Translations under genes and position numbers: made by a program
Assembly (NCBI RefSeq): GCF_000718785.1
Contig: NZ_JOCA01000003.1
Span: 186,001-250,000, forward strand
Length of the DNA stretch: 64,000 nt
Direction: 5' to 3'
Origin: Streptomyces sp. NRRL WC-3626
GTDB lineage: Bacteria; Actinomycetota; Actinomycetes; Streptomycetales; Streptomycetaceae
Notes under the pieces: model-generated
What the model was told of the DNA's origin: nothing
What the model saw: only the letters and a program-made list of their open reading frames with translations
Databases searched by the model: none
In this document: positions 16,921 through 25,263 of the stretch, piece after piece
Layout: each line of letters opens with the position of its first letter
Position numbering within the stretch: position 1 is the stretch's first letter

Positions 16921-17846
16921 CCGTCGACATCCTGCTCACCGGCGCCACGGGCTTCATCGGTGCCAGGGTCGCCACCGCGGCCCGCGCCCGCCCCGGCGTC
17001 CGCGTCCGCACACTGTCCCGCCGGGCGCCGGCCGGGCGGGCGGACTCCACCACGGTGCCCGGCGATCTCGCCGACCCCCGCACGCTGCACGGCGGTTGCT
17101 CCGGCGCCGACGTCCTCGTCCACTGCGCCTCCCGCGTGGGCGGCGATCCGGAATCGGTCACGGCGGTCAACGACCTCGGCACGAAGGCCCTGATGGAAGA
17201 GGCCGTAAGGGCGGGGGTGCGCCGGATCGTGTACGTGAGCACCGCCGCCGTCCACGGCCGGGGCCCCTTCCGCGGCGTACGGCCCGGCGAGGCGCCGATC
17301 GCGCCCGCCTCCGCCACCAGCCGCACCCGCGCGGCGGCCGAACGGCATGTCCTCGACGCGGGCGGCCTGGTGCTGCGCCCGCATCTGGTGCACGGCGAGG
17401 GCGACCGCTGGGTGGTGCCCGGACTGGTGGGACTGCTGAGGGAGTTGTCGGCGACCCTGTCCGGCTGCACGGCACTCCAGTCGGTGATCGACGTCGACAC
17501 ACTGGGCCGGGCGGTCGTCTCGGCGGCCCTGTCCCCGCACCACGGGCCCGGCGCCCACTACGTCGGGCACCCGGACCCCGTCCCCGCCTCCGAACTGCTC
17601 GCGGCCGTGTGCGAGCGCGTGGAACGGCCCGGCGGCGGCGCGGCCGTCGACGTGGACACCGCCCGCGCGCGGGCCGCCGGCTCCCCGCGCGCGCTGCATC
17701 ACCTGGGCATGCTGACCGTGGACCACTGGTTCGCGGACGACGGCTTCTGGAAGGACCTGGACTGCTCGCCGGGCGAGGGTTTCGCGCGGACGTTCGCGCG
17801 GTCGGCGCCCTGGTACCGGTCGTATGTGACGAAGACTCGCATGTGA
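16917..17846 (+). CDS. NAD-dependent epimerase/dehydratase (extended SDR), coupled to afsA homologue
   Basis: The 309-aa protein has the Rossmann NAD(P) loop ILLTGATGFIGARVATAARA, HCASRVGGDPESVTAVNDLG and a serine region YVSTAAVHG. The canonical YxxxK dyad is not obvious: SRTRAAAERHVLD stands where Tyr and Lys are expected, so catalysis may be atypical. Its GTG overlaps the AfsA stop, indicating a joint role, presumably reducing or modifying the AfsA product. A 17-bp tandem repeat forms the C-terminal codons (VTKTRM) and continues past the stop. Confidence 0.82.
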   Translation: MTVDILLTGATGFIGARVATAARARPGVRVRTLSRRAPAGRADSTTVPGDLADPRTLHGGCSGADVLVHCASRVGGDPESVTAVNDLGTKALMEEAVRAGVRRIVYVSTAAVHGRGPFRGVRPGEAPIAPASATSRTRAAAERHVLDAGGLVLRPHLVHGEGDRWVVPGLVGLLRELSATLSGCTALQSVIDVDTLGRAVVSAALSPHHGPGAHYVGHPDPVPASELLAAVCERVERPGGGAAVDVDTARARAAGSPRALHHLGMLTVDHWFADDGFWKDLDCSPGEGFARTFARSAPWYRSYVTKTRM

Positions 17847-17866
17847 CGAAGACTCGTATGTGACGA
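17824..17866 (+). repeat. 17-bp tandem repeat at the epimerase 3' end
   Basis: The unit ATGTGACGAAGACTCGY occurs at 17824-17840 and 17841-17857, with a 9-bp partial third copy to 17866. The stop codon TGA is inside the second unit, so unit loss or gain would extend or shorten the tail by shifting the frame. Confidence 0.85.
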
Positions 17867-17878
17867 CAATCAGCAAAT

Positions 17879-17896
17879 AAACCGACCGGTCGGTTT
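17879..17896. promoter_or_regulatory. 18-bp perfect palindrome between convergent genes
   Basis: AAACCGACCGGTCGGTTT is a perfect palindrome in the 58-bp gap between the stops of the epimerase and response regulator genes. Flanking A-rich and T-rich ends allow a bidirectional terminator; the core also matches ARE/TetR operator architecture (ACCGNNCGNNCGGT). Confidence 0.5.
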
Positions 17897-17904
17897 CCCT
17901 CGTC

Positions 17905-18582
17905 TCACTCCCGCAGGTACGCGAGCACCGCCAGCACCCGCCGGTGCGTCCCGTCCGTCGGCGGCAGGTCCAGCTTGGTGAAGATGCTGCCGATGTGCTT
18001 GCCGACGGCGGCCTCCGAGACCACCAGGGCGCGGGCGATCGCCCCGTTGGACCTGCCCTCCGCCATCGACGCCAGCACCTCCCGCTCACGCGGGGACAGC
18101 CGCTCCAGCGGGTCACGGCGGTGGCGCAGCAACTGCCGTACCACCTCGGGGTCGATCACCGTGCCGCCGTCCGCGACCTGGCCGAGGGCGGTCACGAACT
18201 CCTCGATCTGGCCGACCCGGTCCTTCAGCAGATAGCCGACGCCGGTGCCGTCGCCGGAGTCCAGCAGGTCGGCGGCGTACCGGCGCTGCACGTACTGGCT
18301 GAGCACGAGGACGGGCAGCGCGGGCCGCTCGGTGCGCAGCCGCACGGCCGCGTGCAGGCCCTCGTCCTGGAAGCCCGGGGGCATCCGGACGTCCGTCACC
18401 ACGATGTCGGGCCGGTGTGCACCGGCCTCGGTGATCAGCGCCTCGGCGTCGCCGACCGCCGCGACGACCTCGTGTCCGCACCTGTGGAGCAGGCCGATCA
18501 GGCCCTCGCGCAGCAGCACACCGTCCTCGGCCAGCACCACGCGCAGCGGCCGGCCGGCCGTCAGGGGGAGCAGGGGGCGCAA
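17905..18582 (-). CDS. NarL/LuxR family response regulator
   Basis: The 225-aa regulator has a receiver domain (residues 14-130: [18 protein letters not shown], phospho-acceptor Asp in [13 protein letters not shown], Lys in GYLLKDRV) and a C-terminal LuxR helix-turn-helix ([20 protein letters not shown], then [20 protein letters not shown]). The receiver domain contains an [13 protein letters not shown] loop as in DesR-like regulators. The best start is a TTG at 18582, 5 nt from GGAG, overlapping the kinase gene by 22 nt; a GTG nearer the receiver domain lacks a ribosome site. It forms a two-component pair with the upstream kinase. Confidence 0.88.
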   Translation of the reverse strand: MRPLLPLTAGRPLRVVLAEDGVLLREGLIGLLHRCGHEVVAAVGDAEALITEAGAHRPDIVVTDVRMPPGFQDEGLHAAVRLRTERPALPVLVLSQYVQRRYAADLLDSGDGTGVGYLLKDRVGQIEEFVTALGQVADGGTVIDPEVVRQLLRHRRDPLERLSPREREVLASMAEGRSNGAIARALVVSEAAVGKHIGSIFTKLDLPPTDGTHRRVLAVLAYLRE

Positions 18583-19844
18583 GGGATCTCCACACGCAGC
18601 AGGGTCGGTCCGCCCACCGGGCTGGACAGGGTGAGTCTGCCATCGAGCACCGACACCCGGTCGGCGAGTCCGGTCAGCCCGCTGCCCTCCCCGGCCCGTG
18701 CGCCGCCCCGGCCGTCGTCGCGCACCTCCAGCAGCAGCCGCCCGTCGCGATGCCCGCCGCCCACCCGCGCGCGGCTCGCCCCGCTGTGCCGGGCGACGTT
18801 GGCGAGCGCCTCGCACACCACGAAGTACGCGGCGGCCTCGACCGGCGTGGGCAGCCGCGCGGCGAGATCCAGGTCCACGTCCACGGGTACGGCGGACCGG
18901 TCGGCGGCGTCGGCGACGGCGGCCCCGAGACCGTAGTCGGCGAGGACCTGGGGGTGGATGCCGTGGATGAGCTCCCGCAGTTCCCGAAGCGCCCGCCCGG
19001 CTTCGTCGTGGGCCTGGGCGAGCCGGTCGGCGAGCGGGCCCGGCGGCGCGTCCAGGCGGGCCAGGCCCAGTGTCATGGTCAGGGCGACCAGACGCTGCTG
19101 GGCCCCGTCGTGCAGATCGCGTTCGATGCGCCGCCTTTCCGCCTCGAAGGCGTCCACCAGCCGCGCCCGGGACCGGGTCAGTTCGGTCACCCTCGCCCCC
19201 AGCTCGGCCTCGCGCGGGACGAGCAGCAGCCGGGTCAGGCCCGCGCGGGCGCCCGCGGCGACCCCCAGCAGATAGGCGCCCGGGGCGAACAGGAGGAGTC
19301 CGAGCAGGGCGGCGCCGGCCGCCGAGGGCCAGGTGGTGACCGTCCACAGCTTGAGGATCTTCGCCTCCTCGCCGCCGCCGGCCGTGGCCATCAGCAGGGG
19401 CGTGGCGGTGACGACCGCCGGGGCGAGCAGGCCGGCCATGAGCGCGAGGGCGTCGACGGGCCACAGCAGGCCCGCGAAGAGCAGGGTGTGGCCGAGCTCC
19501 CGCCAGGTGGCCCGCTCCCGGAGCCGAGTGGTCAGCCAGGCCCGCAGGCCGGGTGCGGCGGGCGTTGAGTGCGGGTCGGCGGCCGGATCGCGGTCGACGA
19601 GCCGCAGCCGCCACCGCTCCAGCCGCGCGACCGGCAGTCCCGCGAGGGCGGTGCCGAGCAGCAGCGGCAGCCCGATCAGGGCGAGCGCGAGCACCCCGCC
19701 GGCCACCAGCGACACCACGACGCCCACGAGCACGACCGCGCCGGTGAGCGCGCCCGTGAGCAGGTATCCGGCCGCGCGCCATGGCCACGGGGACAGGACG
19801 TAGCCGGGGCGGGACATGGCCTGCCAGGGGTTTCGAGGCTGCAT
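18561..19844 (-). CDS. Two-component sensor histidine kinase (HPK7/NarL type)
   Basis: The 427-aa kinase has an N-terminal sensor region with several membrane helices ([78 protein letters not shown]), a dimerisation helix with the phospho-accepting His in [20 protein letters not shown], and an HATPase domain ([17 protein letters not shown] box, DDGRGGA G1 box, [17 protein letters not shown]2 box). ATG 19844 was chosen; ATG 19817 is possible and neither has a strong ribosome site. It diverges from the ABC transporter genes, which are the probable targets of its regulator. Confidence 0.9.
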   Translation of the reverse strand: MQPRNPWQAMSRPGYVLSPWPWRAAGYLLTGALTGAVVLVGVVVSLVAGGVLALALIGLPLLLGTALAGLPVARLERWRLRLVDRDPAADPHSTPAAPGLRAWLTTRLRERATWRELGHTLLFAGLLWPVDALALMAGLLAPAVVTATPLLMATAGGGEEAKILKLWTVTTWPSAAGAALLGLLLFAPGAYLLGVAAGARAGLTRLLLVPREAELGARVTELTRSRARLVDAFEAERRRIERDLHDGAQQRLVALTMTLGLARLDAPPGPLADRLAQAHDEAGRALRELRELIHGIHPQVLADYGLGAAVADAADRSAVPVDVDLDLAARLPTPVEAAAYFVVCEALANVARHSGASRARVGGGHRDGRLLLEVRDDGRGGARAGEGSGLTGLADRVSVLDGRLTLSSPVGGPTLLRVEIPCAPCSP

Positions 19845-19900
19845 GCGGATCACCGTAGAAGCGGGCGCCGCGCGGGGCCATCGCCCTGGACCGAGGCTTC

Positions 19901-19922
19901 GGGGTATGCCTGGCCCTACCCC
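19901..19922. promoter_or_regulatory. Inverted repeat between the two-component genes and the ABC exporter
   Basis: GGGGTA and TACCCC (10-nt centre) form an interrupted palindrome 57 bp upstream of the kinase start and 100 bp upstream of the ATPase start. It is a candidate operator for the NarL-type regulator. There is no experimental support. Confidence 0.3.
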
Positions 19923-20022
19923 TTTTCTCGCCCCTGCCGCACTGCGCCCGCCGGCCCCCGCGCGGTTTCGTTCAGGCAGGCGTCCGGCGGGCAGCGGCCG
20001 GGCCGGACGAGGGGAGTAGGAC

Positions 20023-20466
20023 ATGGGCCGGAGAGACGGCGACGCGGTCGCCCTGCGGCGGGTGAGCCGGCGGTACGGCACCGTGTACGCGCTGGACGAG
20101 GTGTCCCTGTCGTTCCCGCGCGGGAGCTTCACCGCCGTGATGGGCCCGTCCGGGTCCGGCAAGTCGACGCTGCTGCAGTGCGCCGCGGGCCTCGACCGGC
20201 CCACCTCGGGCTCGGTCACCGTCGGCGGCACCGAGCTGACCGGCGCTCTGGACTCCCGCACCGGCCACGAGGTGCTCACGCTGCTGCGCGCCATGGTGGA
20301 CCGCGAGCGGCAGACGGTCGTCATGGTGACCCACGACCCCGTGGCCGCCTCCCGCGCCGACCGCGTGGTCTTCCTCGTCGACGGCCGCCTCCACGGCGAG
20401 CTGACGGGGGCCGGCGCCGACGCCGTGGCCGCGCGGATGACCGGACTGGAGACCGTGCCGTGCTGA
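20023..20466 (+). pseudogene. ABC exporter ATPase with internal in-frame deletion (MacB-type)
   Basis: Only 147 aa are encoded, against about 230-260 for the family. The N-terminal part is normal ([20 protein letters not shown]; Walker [21 protein letters not shown]). After [13 protein letters not shown] the protein jumps straight to [14 protein letters not shown], the D-loop region, and ends with the H-loop [20 protein letters not shown]. The Q-loop, the LSGGQQQR signature and Walker B are all missing, about 85-90 residues. The reading frame is preserved, and the join falls where family members read ELTG... and ...PTGALDS, suggesting deletion across a short GACCGGCG-type repeat (about 20236-20247). 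ATP hydrolysis should be lost. The permease gene downstream is intact. Confidence 0.8.
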
Positions 20467-22904
20467 GCCTCGCCCTGCGCACCCTGCGCTCCCGGTGGAT
20501 CACCTTCACGGGCAGCTTCATCGCCCTCGCGCTGGGCGTGGCCCTCCTCACCGTCATGGGGCTCGCCCTCGCCTCCTCCCTCGACGCCCCCGCGCGGCAG
20601 CCCGAACGGTTCGCCGCCGCCCCGGTCGTGGTCGAGGGCGCGGACACCCTGCGCGTACCGACGCCGAACGGCGACCGCACCGCGGAACTGGCACACCCGC
20701 GCGCGGTCCCCGACGCCACCGTGGCAAAGCTGCGCCGGCTCGGCACGGTCGTCGAGGACCGCTCCTTTCCCGTCCGCGCGAAGGGCGCTCCCGGCGAACT
20801 GACCGGCCATCCCTGGTCCACCGCCGCGTTCACCCCCTACGAGATCGAGTCCGGCCGTGCACCCCGCGCGGACGACGAGGTGGTGATCGGCGGCGACTGG
20901 GCGCGGCCCGGCACCCGGCTGCGCACGGATCACGGCACCGTACGGGTCGTGGGCACCGTGGCCGGCCGCGGCTTCGAACACGCCCTCTTCCACACCGACG
21001 CGCGCGCCGCCGAGCTGTCCCCGGCCGTCGACCGCCTGGTCGTCGACGCCGGCCCGGCGGCCGTACGCGAGGCCGTGCGCGGGACCGACGGCGTACGGGT
21101 CCTCACCGGGGCGGACCGCCGGTACGCCGACCCCGGTCCGGAGCGCGACAGCGAGGCGCTGACCGCGATGAACGCCCTGTTCGGCACGGCGGGCGGGGTC
21201 TCCGCCTTCGTCTCGGTGTTCGTGGTGGCGTCCACCTTCGCCTTCGCGGTGGAGCGGCGGCGCCGGGAGTTCGGGCTGCTGCGCGCCACGGGGGCGACCC
21301 CGGGGCAGCTACGGCGCATGGTGGCCGCGGAGGCCCTGCTGGTCGGCGTACTCGCCTCGGCGGCCGGCTGCGCGCTCGGCGGCCGTGCGGCGCCCGCGCT
21401 GGCCGCGTGGGTGGCCGAGGTGGAACTGGCGCCGCGCTGGTTCACGATCGGCGACGCCGACTGGCCGTACCACGCGGCGTTCTGGACGGGGCTCCTGGTC
21501 GCCCTGAGCGGTGCCGTCGTGGCCTCCTGGCGGGCGGGCCGTACCAGTCCCCTGCAGGCGCTGCGCGAGGCGTCCGCCGACGGCGGGGCCATGACGCCGG
21601 CACGGTGGCTGTGCGGTACGGCTCTGCTGCTGACCGCCGGCGTGACGCTCGCCCTGGCGCTGCTCGGCGACCCGGGCGGCCTGCTGCACCGCAAGGCCTA
21701 CGTCAGCCGGCCCATGCTGCTGATCACCGCCGCCGCACTGCTCGCCCCGCTCGCCGTGCGCCCCCTCACGCGACTGCTGACGGGGCTGCCGGGGGTGACC
21801 GGCACGCTGGTTCGGGAGAACACGGCCGCCGGGGTGCGCCGTACGGCGGCGGTCGCGGCGCCCGTGCTGGTCACGGTCGCCCTGGCGGGCTCCCTGCTCG
21901 GCGCCATCGCCACCCTGGACCGGGCGAGGGCCGCGGAGACGCGGGAGCGGACCACGGCGGCGTTCGTCGTCACCCGCGCGGGCGACGGGGCGTTCCCTCC
22001 CGGGACGCTGGAGCGGCTGCGCGCAATACCGGGCGCGCGGGTGTCGGCGAGCGCGCCGAGCGCGGTGTACGTCCTGGAGGAGGGCGTGGCACTGGTCAGG
22101 TCCGAGGCGCGGGCCGTCGGCCCCGGCGGGCCGGCGGCGACCGCGCGGTTGCCGCTCACCGCGGGGAGGGTCACCGACCTCGACGACGGTTCGATCGTCG
22201 TCAACGAGGAGTGGGAGCGGCACACGGTGGGGCAGCGGGTACGGGTGTGGCTCGGGGACGGCACGGAGCGGACGCTGCGGATCGCCGCGGTGATGGCCAC
22301 CGGCACCGGTGACAACGGTGTCTACGTCACCCCGGCCAACGCGCCGGGCGCCCGCGTGGACCGGGTGGACGTCGCCCTCACGGCCGGCGCCGACGCGCGT
22401 GCGGTGGCCTCCGGCCTGGAGCGGGCGGTACGGCCCGTCGGCGGGCTGGTCCGCACCGGGGAGCAATGGGCGTCCGCCACGGATCCCGGGAGCGAACGCA
22501 CCACCCGGTACGGCTTGCTGCTGGTTCTCGGCATCGCCCTGCTCTACACGGGCATCTCCGTGGCCAACACCATGGTGACGGCCACCTCCGGCCGGGTGCG
22601 CGAGTTCGCGGCTCTGCGGCTGGCCGGCGCCACCCACTGGCAGGTGCTGCGGATGGTGGGCGCGGAGGCGCTGACGGTGGTCGCGTTCGGGGCGGTACTG
22701 GGCCTGGCGGTGGCCGTACTCAACCTGGCCGGCATCCGGGGCGCCCTGGCCTTGCTCTCGGCCCCCGCCCCGCTCACCGTCCCCTGGCCCGCCCTGGCCG
22801 TGGTCACAGCGGCCTGCGCCGCACTGTCCACGACCGCCGCGGTCGTTTCCACGGCCCTCGCCCTGCGCCACCCCCCGCTGTCCTCGGCGGGCGTACGCGA
22901 ATGA
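20460..22904 (+). CDS. FtsX-like permease of an ABC exporter (MacB/LolC type, fused two-domain)
   Basis: The 814-aa protein holds two FtsX permease modules. The first membrane helix is at residues 10-35 ([20 protein letters not shown]), then a large extracytoplasmic region, three helices ([55 protein letters not shown]), a second set in the middle ([20 protein letters not shown]) and three C-terminal helices ([59 protein letters not shown]). The GTG at 20460 overlaps the ATPase end and is 8 nt from GGAG. With its partner ATPase broken it may be inactive or served by another ATPase. Confidence 0.85.
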   Translation: MLSLALRTLRSRWITFTGSFIALALGVALLTVMGLALASSLDAPARQPERFAAAPVVVEGADTLRVPTPNGDRTAELAHPRAVPDATVAKLRRLGTVVEDRSFPVRAKGAPGELTGHPWSTAAFTPYEIESGRAPRADDEVVIGGDWARPGTRLRTDHGTVRVVGTVAGRGFEHALFHTDARAAELSPAVDRLVVDAGPAAVREAVRGTDGVRVLTGADRRYADPGPERDSEALTAMNALFGTAGGVSAFVSVFVVASTFAFAVERRRREFGLLRATGATPGQLRRMVAAEALLVGVLASAAGCALGGRAAPALAAWVAEVELAPRWFTIGDADWPYHAAFWTGLLVALSGAVVASWRAGRTSPLQALREASADGGAMTPARWLCGTALLLTAGVTLALALLGDPGGLLHRKAYVSRPMLLITAAALLAPLAVRPLTRLLTGLPGVTGTLVRENTAAGVRRTAAVAAPVLVTVALAGSLLGAIATLDRARAAETRERTTAAFVVTRAGDGAFPPGTLERLRAIPGARVSASAPSAVYVLEEGVALVRSEARAVGPGGPAATARLPLTAGRVTDLDDGSIVVNEEWERHTVGQRVRVWLGDGTERTLRIAAVMATGTGDNGVYVTPANAPGARVDRVDVALTAGADARAVASGLERAVRPVGGLVRTGEQWASATDPGSERTTRYGLLLVLGIALLYTGISVANTMVTATSGRVREFAALRLAGATHWQVLRMVGAEALTVVAFGAVLGLAVAVLNLAGIRGALALLSAPAPLTVPWPALAVVTAACAALSTTAAVVSTALALRHPPLSSAGVRE

Positions 22905-23083
22905 TCCCGCGCGGGACGTCTCCCCGCGCTCCCCCTCGCCCCCGCGGGGCCCTCCCCGCGGCCCCTGACCCGGCGCCCGGAGGCGCCCCCGAGCGCCTCT
23001 CCGCGGCGAAAAGGATCATGAGATGTTCCTCACACGCCGCCCCGCCGCCGTACTGTCTCCGGGCACGCGAAACAGGCATGCGA

Positions 23084-23114
23084 AACGGGCGGCATCCGAT
23101 GGATGCCGCCCGTT
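23084..23114 (-). terminator. Rho-independent terminator of tRNA-Leu
   Basis: A perfect 14-bp stem (AACGGGCGGCATCC and its complement) with a 3-nt loop lies 9 bp after the tRNA 3' end, followed on the minus strand by a short T-run (GTTTCGC). Confidence 0.85.
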
Positions 23115-23122
23115 CGACGATG

Positions 23123-23206
23123 TGCGCGAGGGGGGAGTTGAACCCCCACGCCCTTGCGGGCACTGGAACCTGAATCCAGCGCGTCTGCCTATTCCGCCAC
23201 CCGCGC
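23123..23206 (-). tRNA. tRNA-Leu (anticodon CAG)
   Basis: An 84-nt class II tRNA with a 7-bp acceptor (GCGCGGG/CTCGCGC, one G-T pair), discriminator A, long variable arm (GCCCGCAAGGGC) and TPsiC arm GGGGGTTCAACTCCCCC. The anticodon loop TTCAGGT gives CAG, reading CTG, the commonest leucine codon in this genome. CCA is not encoded. It has its own terminator. Confidence 0.95.
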
Positions 23207-23730
23207 ATTGGGTGTTGCCTTCGGGCCCTGCCCCCTGGGGGCCTTGCGCCTTCCGACATCCAGAACATTAGCACGCTGGTCCGGGTGCGTTCACATCCCT
23301 TTTCGCCGCCCCCGCCCCGACCGGCCCCGATCCCGTCCGCCGGGCCCCGGACCGCCTCCGGCCCGCCCCCGCGCGGTCCGCGATGTCGCGGCGGCGACCG
23401 CTTCACGTATCAACCTCGTACCGGTAGTCCCCGTCTTCCCATGAGCCGGACGGAGTCCACAGCCGGGTGCGGGACACTGGTCTGCGTCCCCCTCTACGAT
23501 CCATGGCAGAACAACGCGCACGGCCACGGCCGGTGGAGTTCGCCGAAGGAGTTCGAAGAGGGGCTTCGGAGGGAACTTCGTCAGGCGTCGACACCCGTCG
23601 ACCGTGCCGACAGGGGGAACCGGCCGATCGACCGGCGCGTGGATACGATCAGTAAGCAGTACCAGGTAGGCGGTGCACGAAACAGTGCGCCGGGCAGTAC
23701 ACAGGACGGCAGCTACGGAGGAGGTGCCCC
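23207..23730. other. 524-bp noncoding leader upstream of the fhaA operon
   Basis: This gap separates the tRNA-Leu 5' end from fhaA. It should hold both the tRNA promoter and the fhaA operon promoter. An open frame crosses it (23285-23743), but it has Pro/Arg-biased composition, no ribosome site and would overlap fhaA out of frame, so it is not called. No clear -35/-10 pair is seen. Confidence 0.4.
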
Positions 23731-24600
23731 ATGGGAGTCCTGAAGAAGTTCGAGCAGCGTCTCGAAGGTCTGGTCAACGGCACCTTCGCCAAGGTGTTCA
23801 AGTCCGAGGTGCAGCCCGTGGAGATCGCGGGAGCGCTCCAGCGTGAGTGCGACAACAACGCCACCATCTGGAACCGCGACCGCACCGTCGTACCCAACGA
23901 CTTCATCGTCGAACTGAGCACACCGGACTTCGAGCGGCTCAGCCCGTACTCCGGCCAGCTCGGCGACGAGCTCGCCGGGATGGTGCGCGACTACGCCAAG
24001 CAGCAGCGCTACACCTTCATGGGTCCCATCAAGGTGAACCTGGAGAAGGCGGACGACCTCGACACCGGCCTCTACCGGGTCCGCAGCCGTACGCTCGCCT
24101 CCTCCGCCAGCCAGGCGGCCCCCGGCGGCGCGCCCGGAGCACCGGGCGCACCCGGCGGCGCACCGCCCGCCGGCCGCCCCGGGGGCTACGGCTACCCGTC
24201 GGCCGGCCCCGCGGGCGCCCCGCCCATGCCGGCCGCGCCACCGCCTCCCGGCGGCGGCTACGGCTACCCGCAGCCCGCGGCGGCCCAGCGGCCGCCCGCC
24301 GGACCCGCGTCCGGCGGACGCACCCGCTACTGGATCGAGATCAACGGCACCCGCCACCAGATCTCCCGCGCCACCCTCGTGATGGGCCGCAGCACCGAAG
24401 CCGACGTGCGGATCGACGACCCCGGCGTCTCCCGCCGGCACTGCGAGATCCGGACCGGAACGCCCTCGACGATCCAGGATCTCGGATCCACCAACGGCAT
24501 CGTGGTGGACGGGCAGCACACCACCCGCGCTACGCTCCGCGACGGCTCGCGGATCGTCGTGGGCAGCACCACCGTTATCTATAGGCAAGCCGAAGGGTGA
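23731..24600 (+). CDS. fhaA: FhaA: DUF3662 and FHA domain protein
   Basis: The 289-aa protein has an N-terminal DUF3662 domain (residues 1-120: LKKFEQRLEGLVNGTFAKVF, then VVPNDFIVELSTPDFERLSP), a Gly/Pro-rich linker (135-195) and a C-terminal FHA domain (200-287: TLVMGRSTEADVRIDDPGVS, then RRHCEIRTG and LGSTNGIVVDG), which binds phosphothreonine. In mycobacteria FhaA binds the phosphorylated MviN pseudokinase region and tunes peptidoglycan synthesis. It is the first gene of the fhaA-fhaB-pstP-ftsW-pbpA-pknB cluster. A GGAGGAGGTG ribosome site precedes the ATG. Confidence 0.93.
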   Translation: MGVLKKFEQRLEGLVNGTFAKVFKSEVQPVEIAGALQRECDNNATIWNRDRTVVPNDFIVELSTPDFERLSPYSGQLGDELAGMVRDYAKQQRYTFMGPIKVNLEKADDLDTGLYRVRSRTLASSASQAAPGGAPGAPGAPGGAPPAGRPGGYGYPSAGPAGAPPMPAAPPPPGGGYGYPQPAAAQRPPAGPASGGRTRYWIEINGTRHQISRATLVMGRSTEADVRIDDPGVSRRHCEIRTGTPSTIQDLGSTNGIVVDGQHTTRATLRDGSRIVVGSTTVIYRQAEG

Positions 24601-24610
24601 AGCGGGGGCA

Positions 24611-25123
24611 ATGTCAGAGCTGACCCTCACGGTCATGCGGCTGGGGTTCCTGGCCGTACTGTGGCTGTTCGTGATCGTGGCCGTGCAGGTCATCCGGAGT
24701 GACCTGTTCGGCACTCGCGTCACGCAGCGCGGAGCGCGGCGGGAGACCGGCCGGCCGCAGCAGGCCGCCGCCCGTCAGGCGCCGCCGCCGCAGCGCCAGC
24801 AGTCCGGCGGCCGCCGCGGCGGCCGCAACACCCCCACCAAGCTGGTCGTGACCGAGGGCACCCTCACCGGCACCACCGTCGCCCTCCAGGGCCAGACCAT
24901 CACCCTGGGCCGGGCACACGACAGCACGATCGTGCTGGACGACGACTACGCCTCCAGCCGCCATGCCAGGATCTACCCGGACCGCGACGGCCAGTGGATC
25001 GTCGAGGACCTGGGCTCCACCAACGGCACCTACCTGGACCGGACCCGGCTGACGACCCCCACAGCGATTTCGCTGGGCGCCCCGATCCGCATCGGCAAGA
25101 CCGTTATCGAGCTGCGGAAGTAG
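24611..25123 (+). CDS. fhaB: FhaB/FipA: membrane-anchored FHA domain protein
   Basis: The 170-aa protein has one N-terminal membrane helix (residues 8-28: VMRLGFLAVLWLFVIVAVQV), a basic Gln/Arg-rich linker and a C-terminal FHA domain (ITLGRAHDSTIVLDDDYASS, RHARIYPDRDGQWIVEDLGS, TNGTYLDRTRL). The Arg, Ser, His and Asn of the phosphothreonine pocket are present. FhaB (FipA) links PknB-type signalling to the division machinery. It starts 10 bp after fhaA. Confidence 0.93.
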   Translation: MSELTLTVMRLGFLAVLWLFVIVAVQVIRSDLFGTRVTQRGARRETGRPQQAAARQAPPPQRQQSGGRRGGRNTPTKLVVTEGTLTGTTVALQGQTITLGRAHDSTIVLDDDYASSRHARIYPDRDGQWIVEDLGSTNGTYLDRTRLTTPTAISLGAPIRIGKTVIELRK

Positions 25124-25263
25124 TGCCACGTCATGAATGAGCGCGAGCGGAGCGAGCACGCAGTGGGGGTCCCCGACCAGGGGCCCTGCGCGCTCCCGAC
25201 CGGAGGGTGGGCAGTGTGGCTCGACACGACCGGCTGTACCCGGAGCCGACGGGCGAGGTGCGC

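Noticed and set aside
13445..23206. Integrated mobile element at tRNA-Leu
   Set aside because: No integrase, excisionase, transposase or duplicated tRNA end was found. Kept only as a low-interest synteny question.
23285..23743. 152-codon open frame upstream of fhaA
   Set aside because: Biased composition, no ribosome site, ends inside fhaA out of frame, not resembling any known protein.
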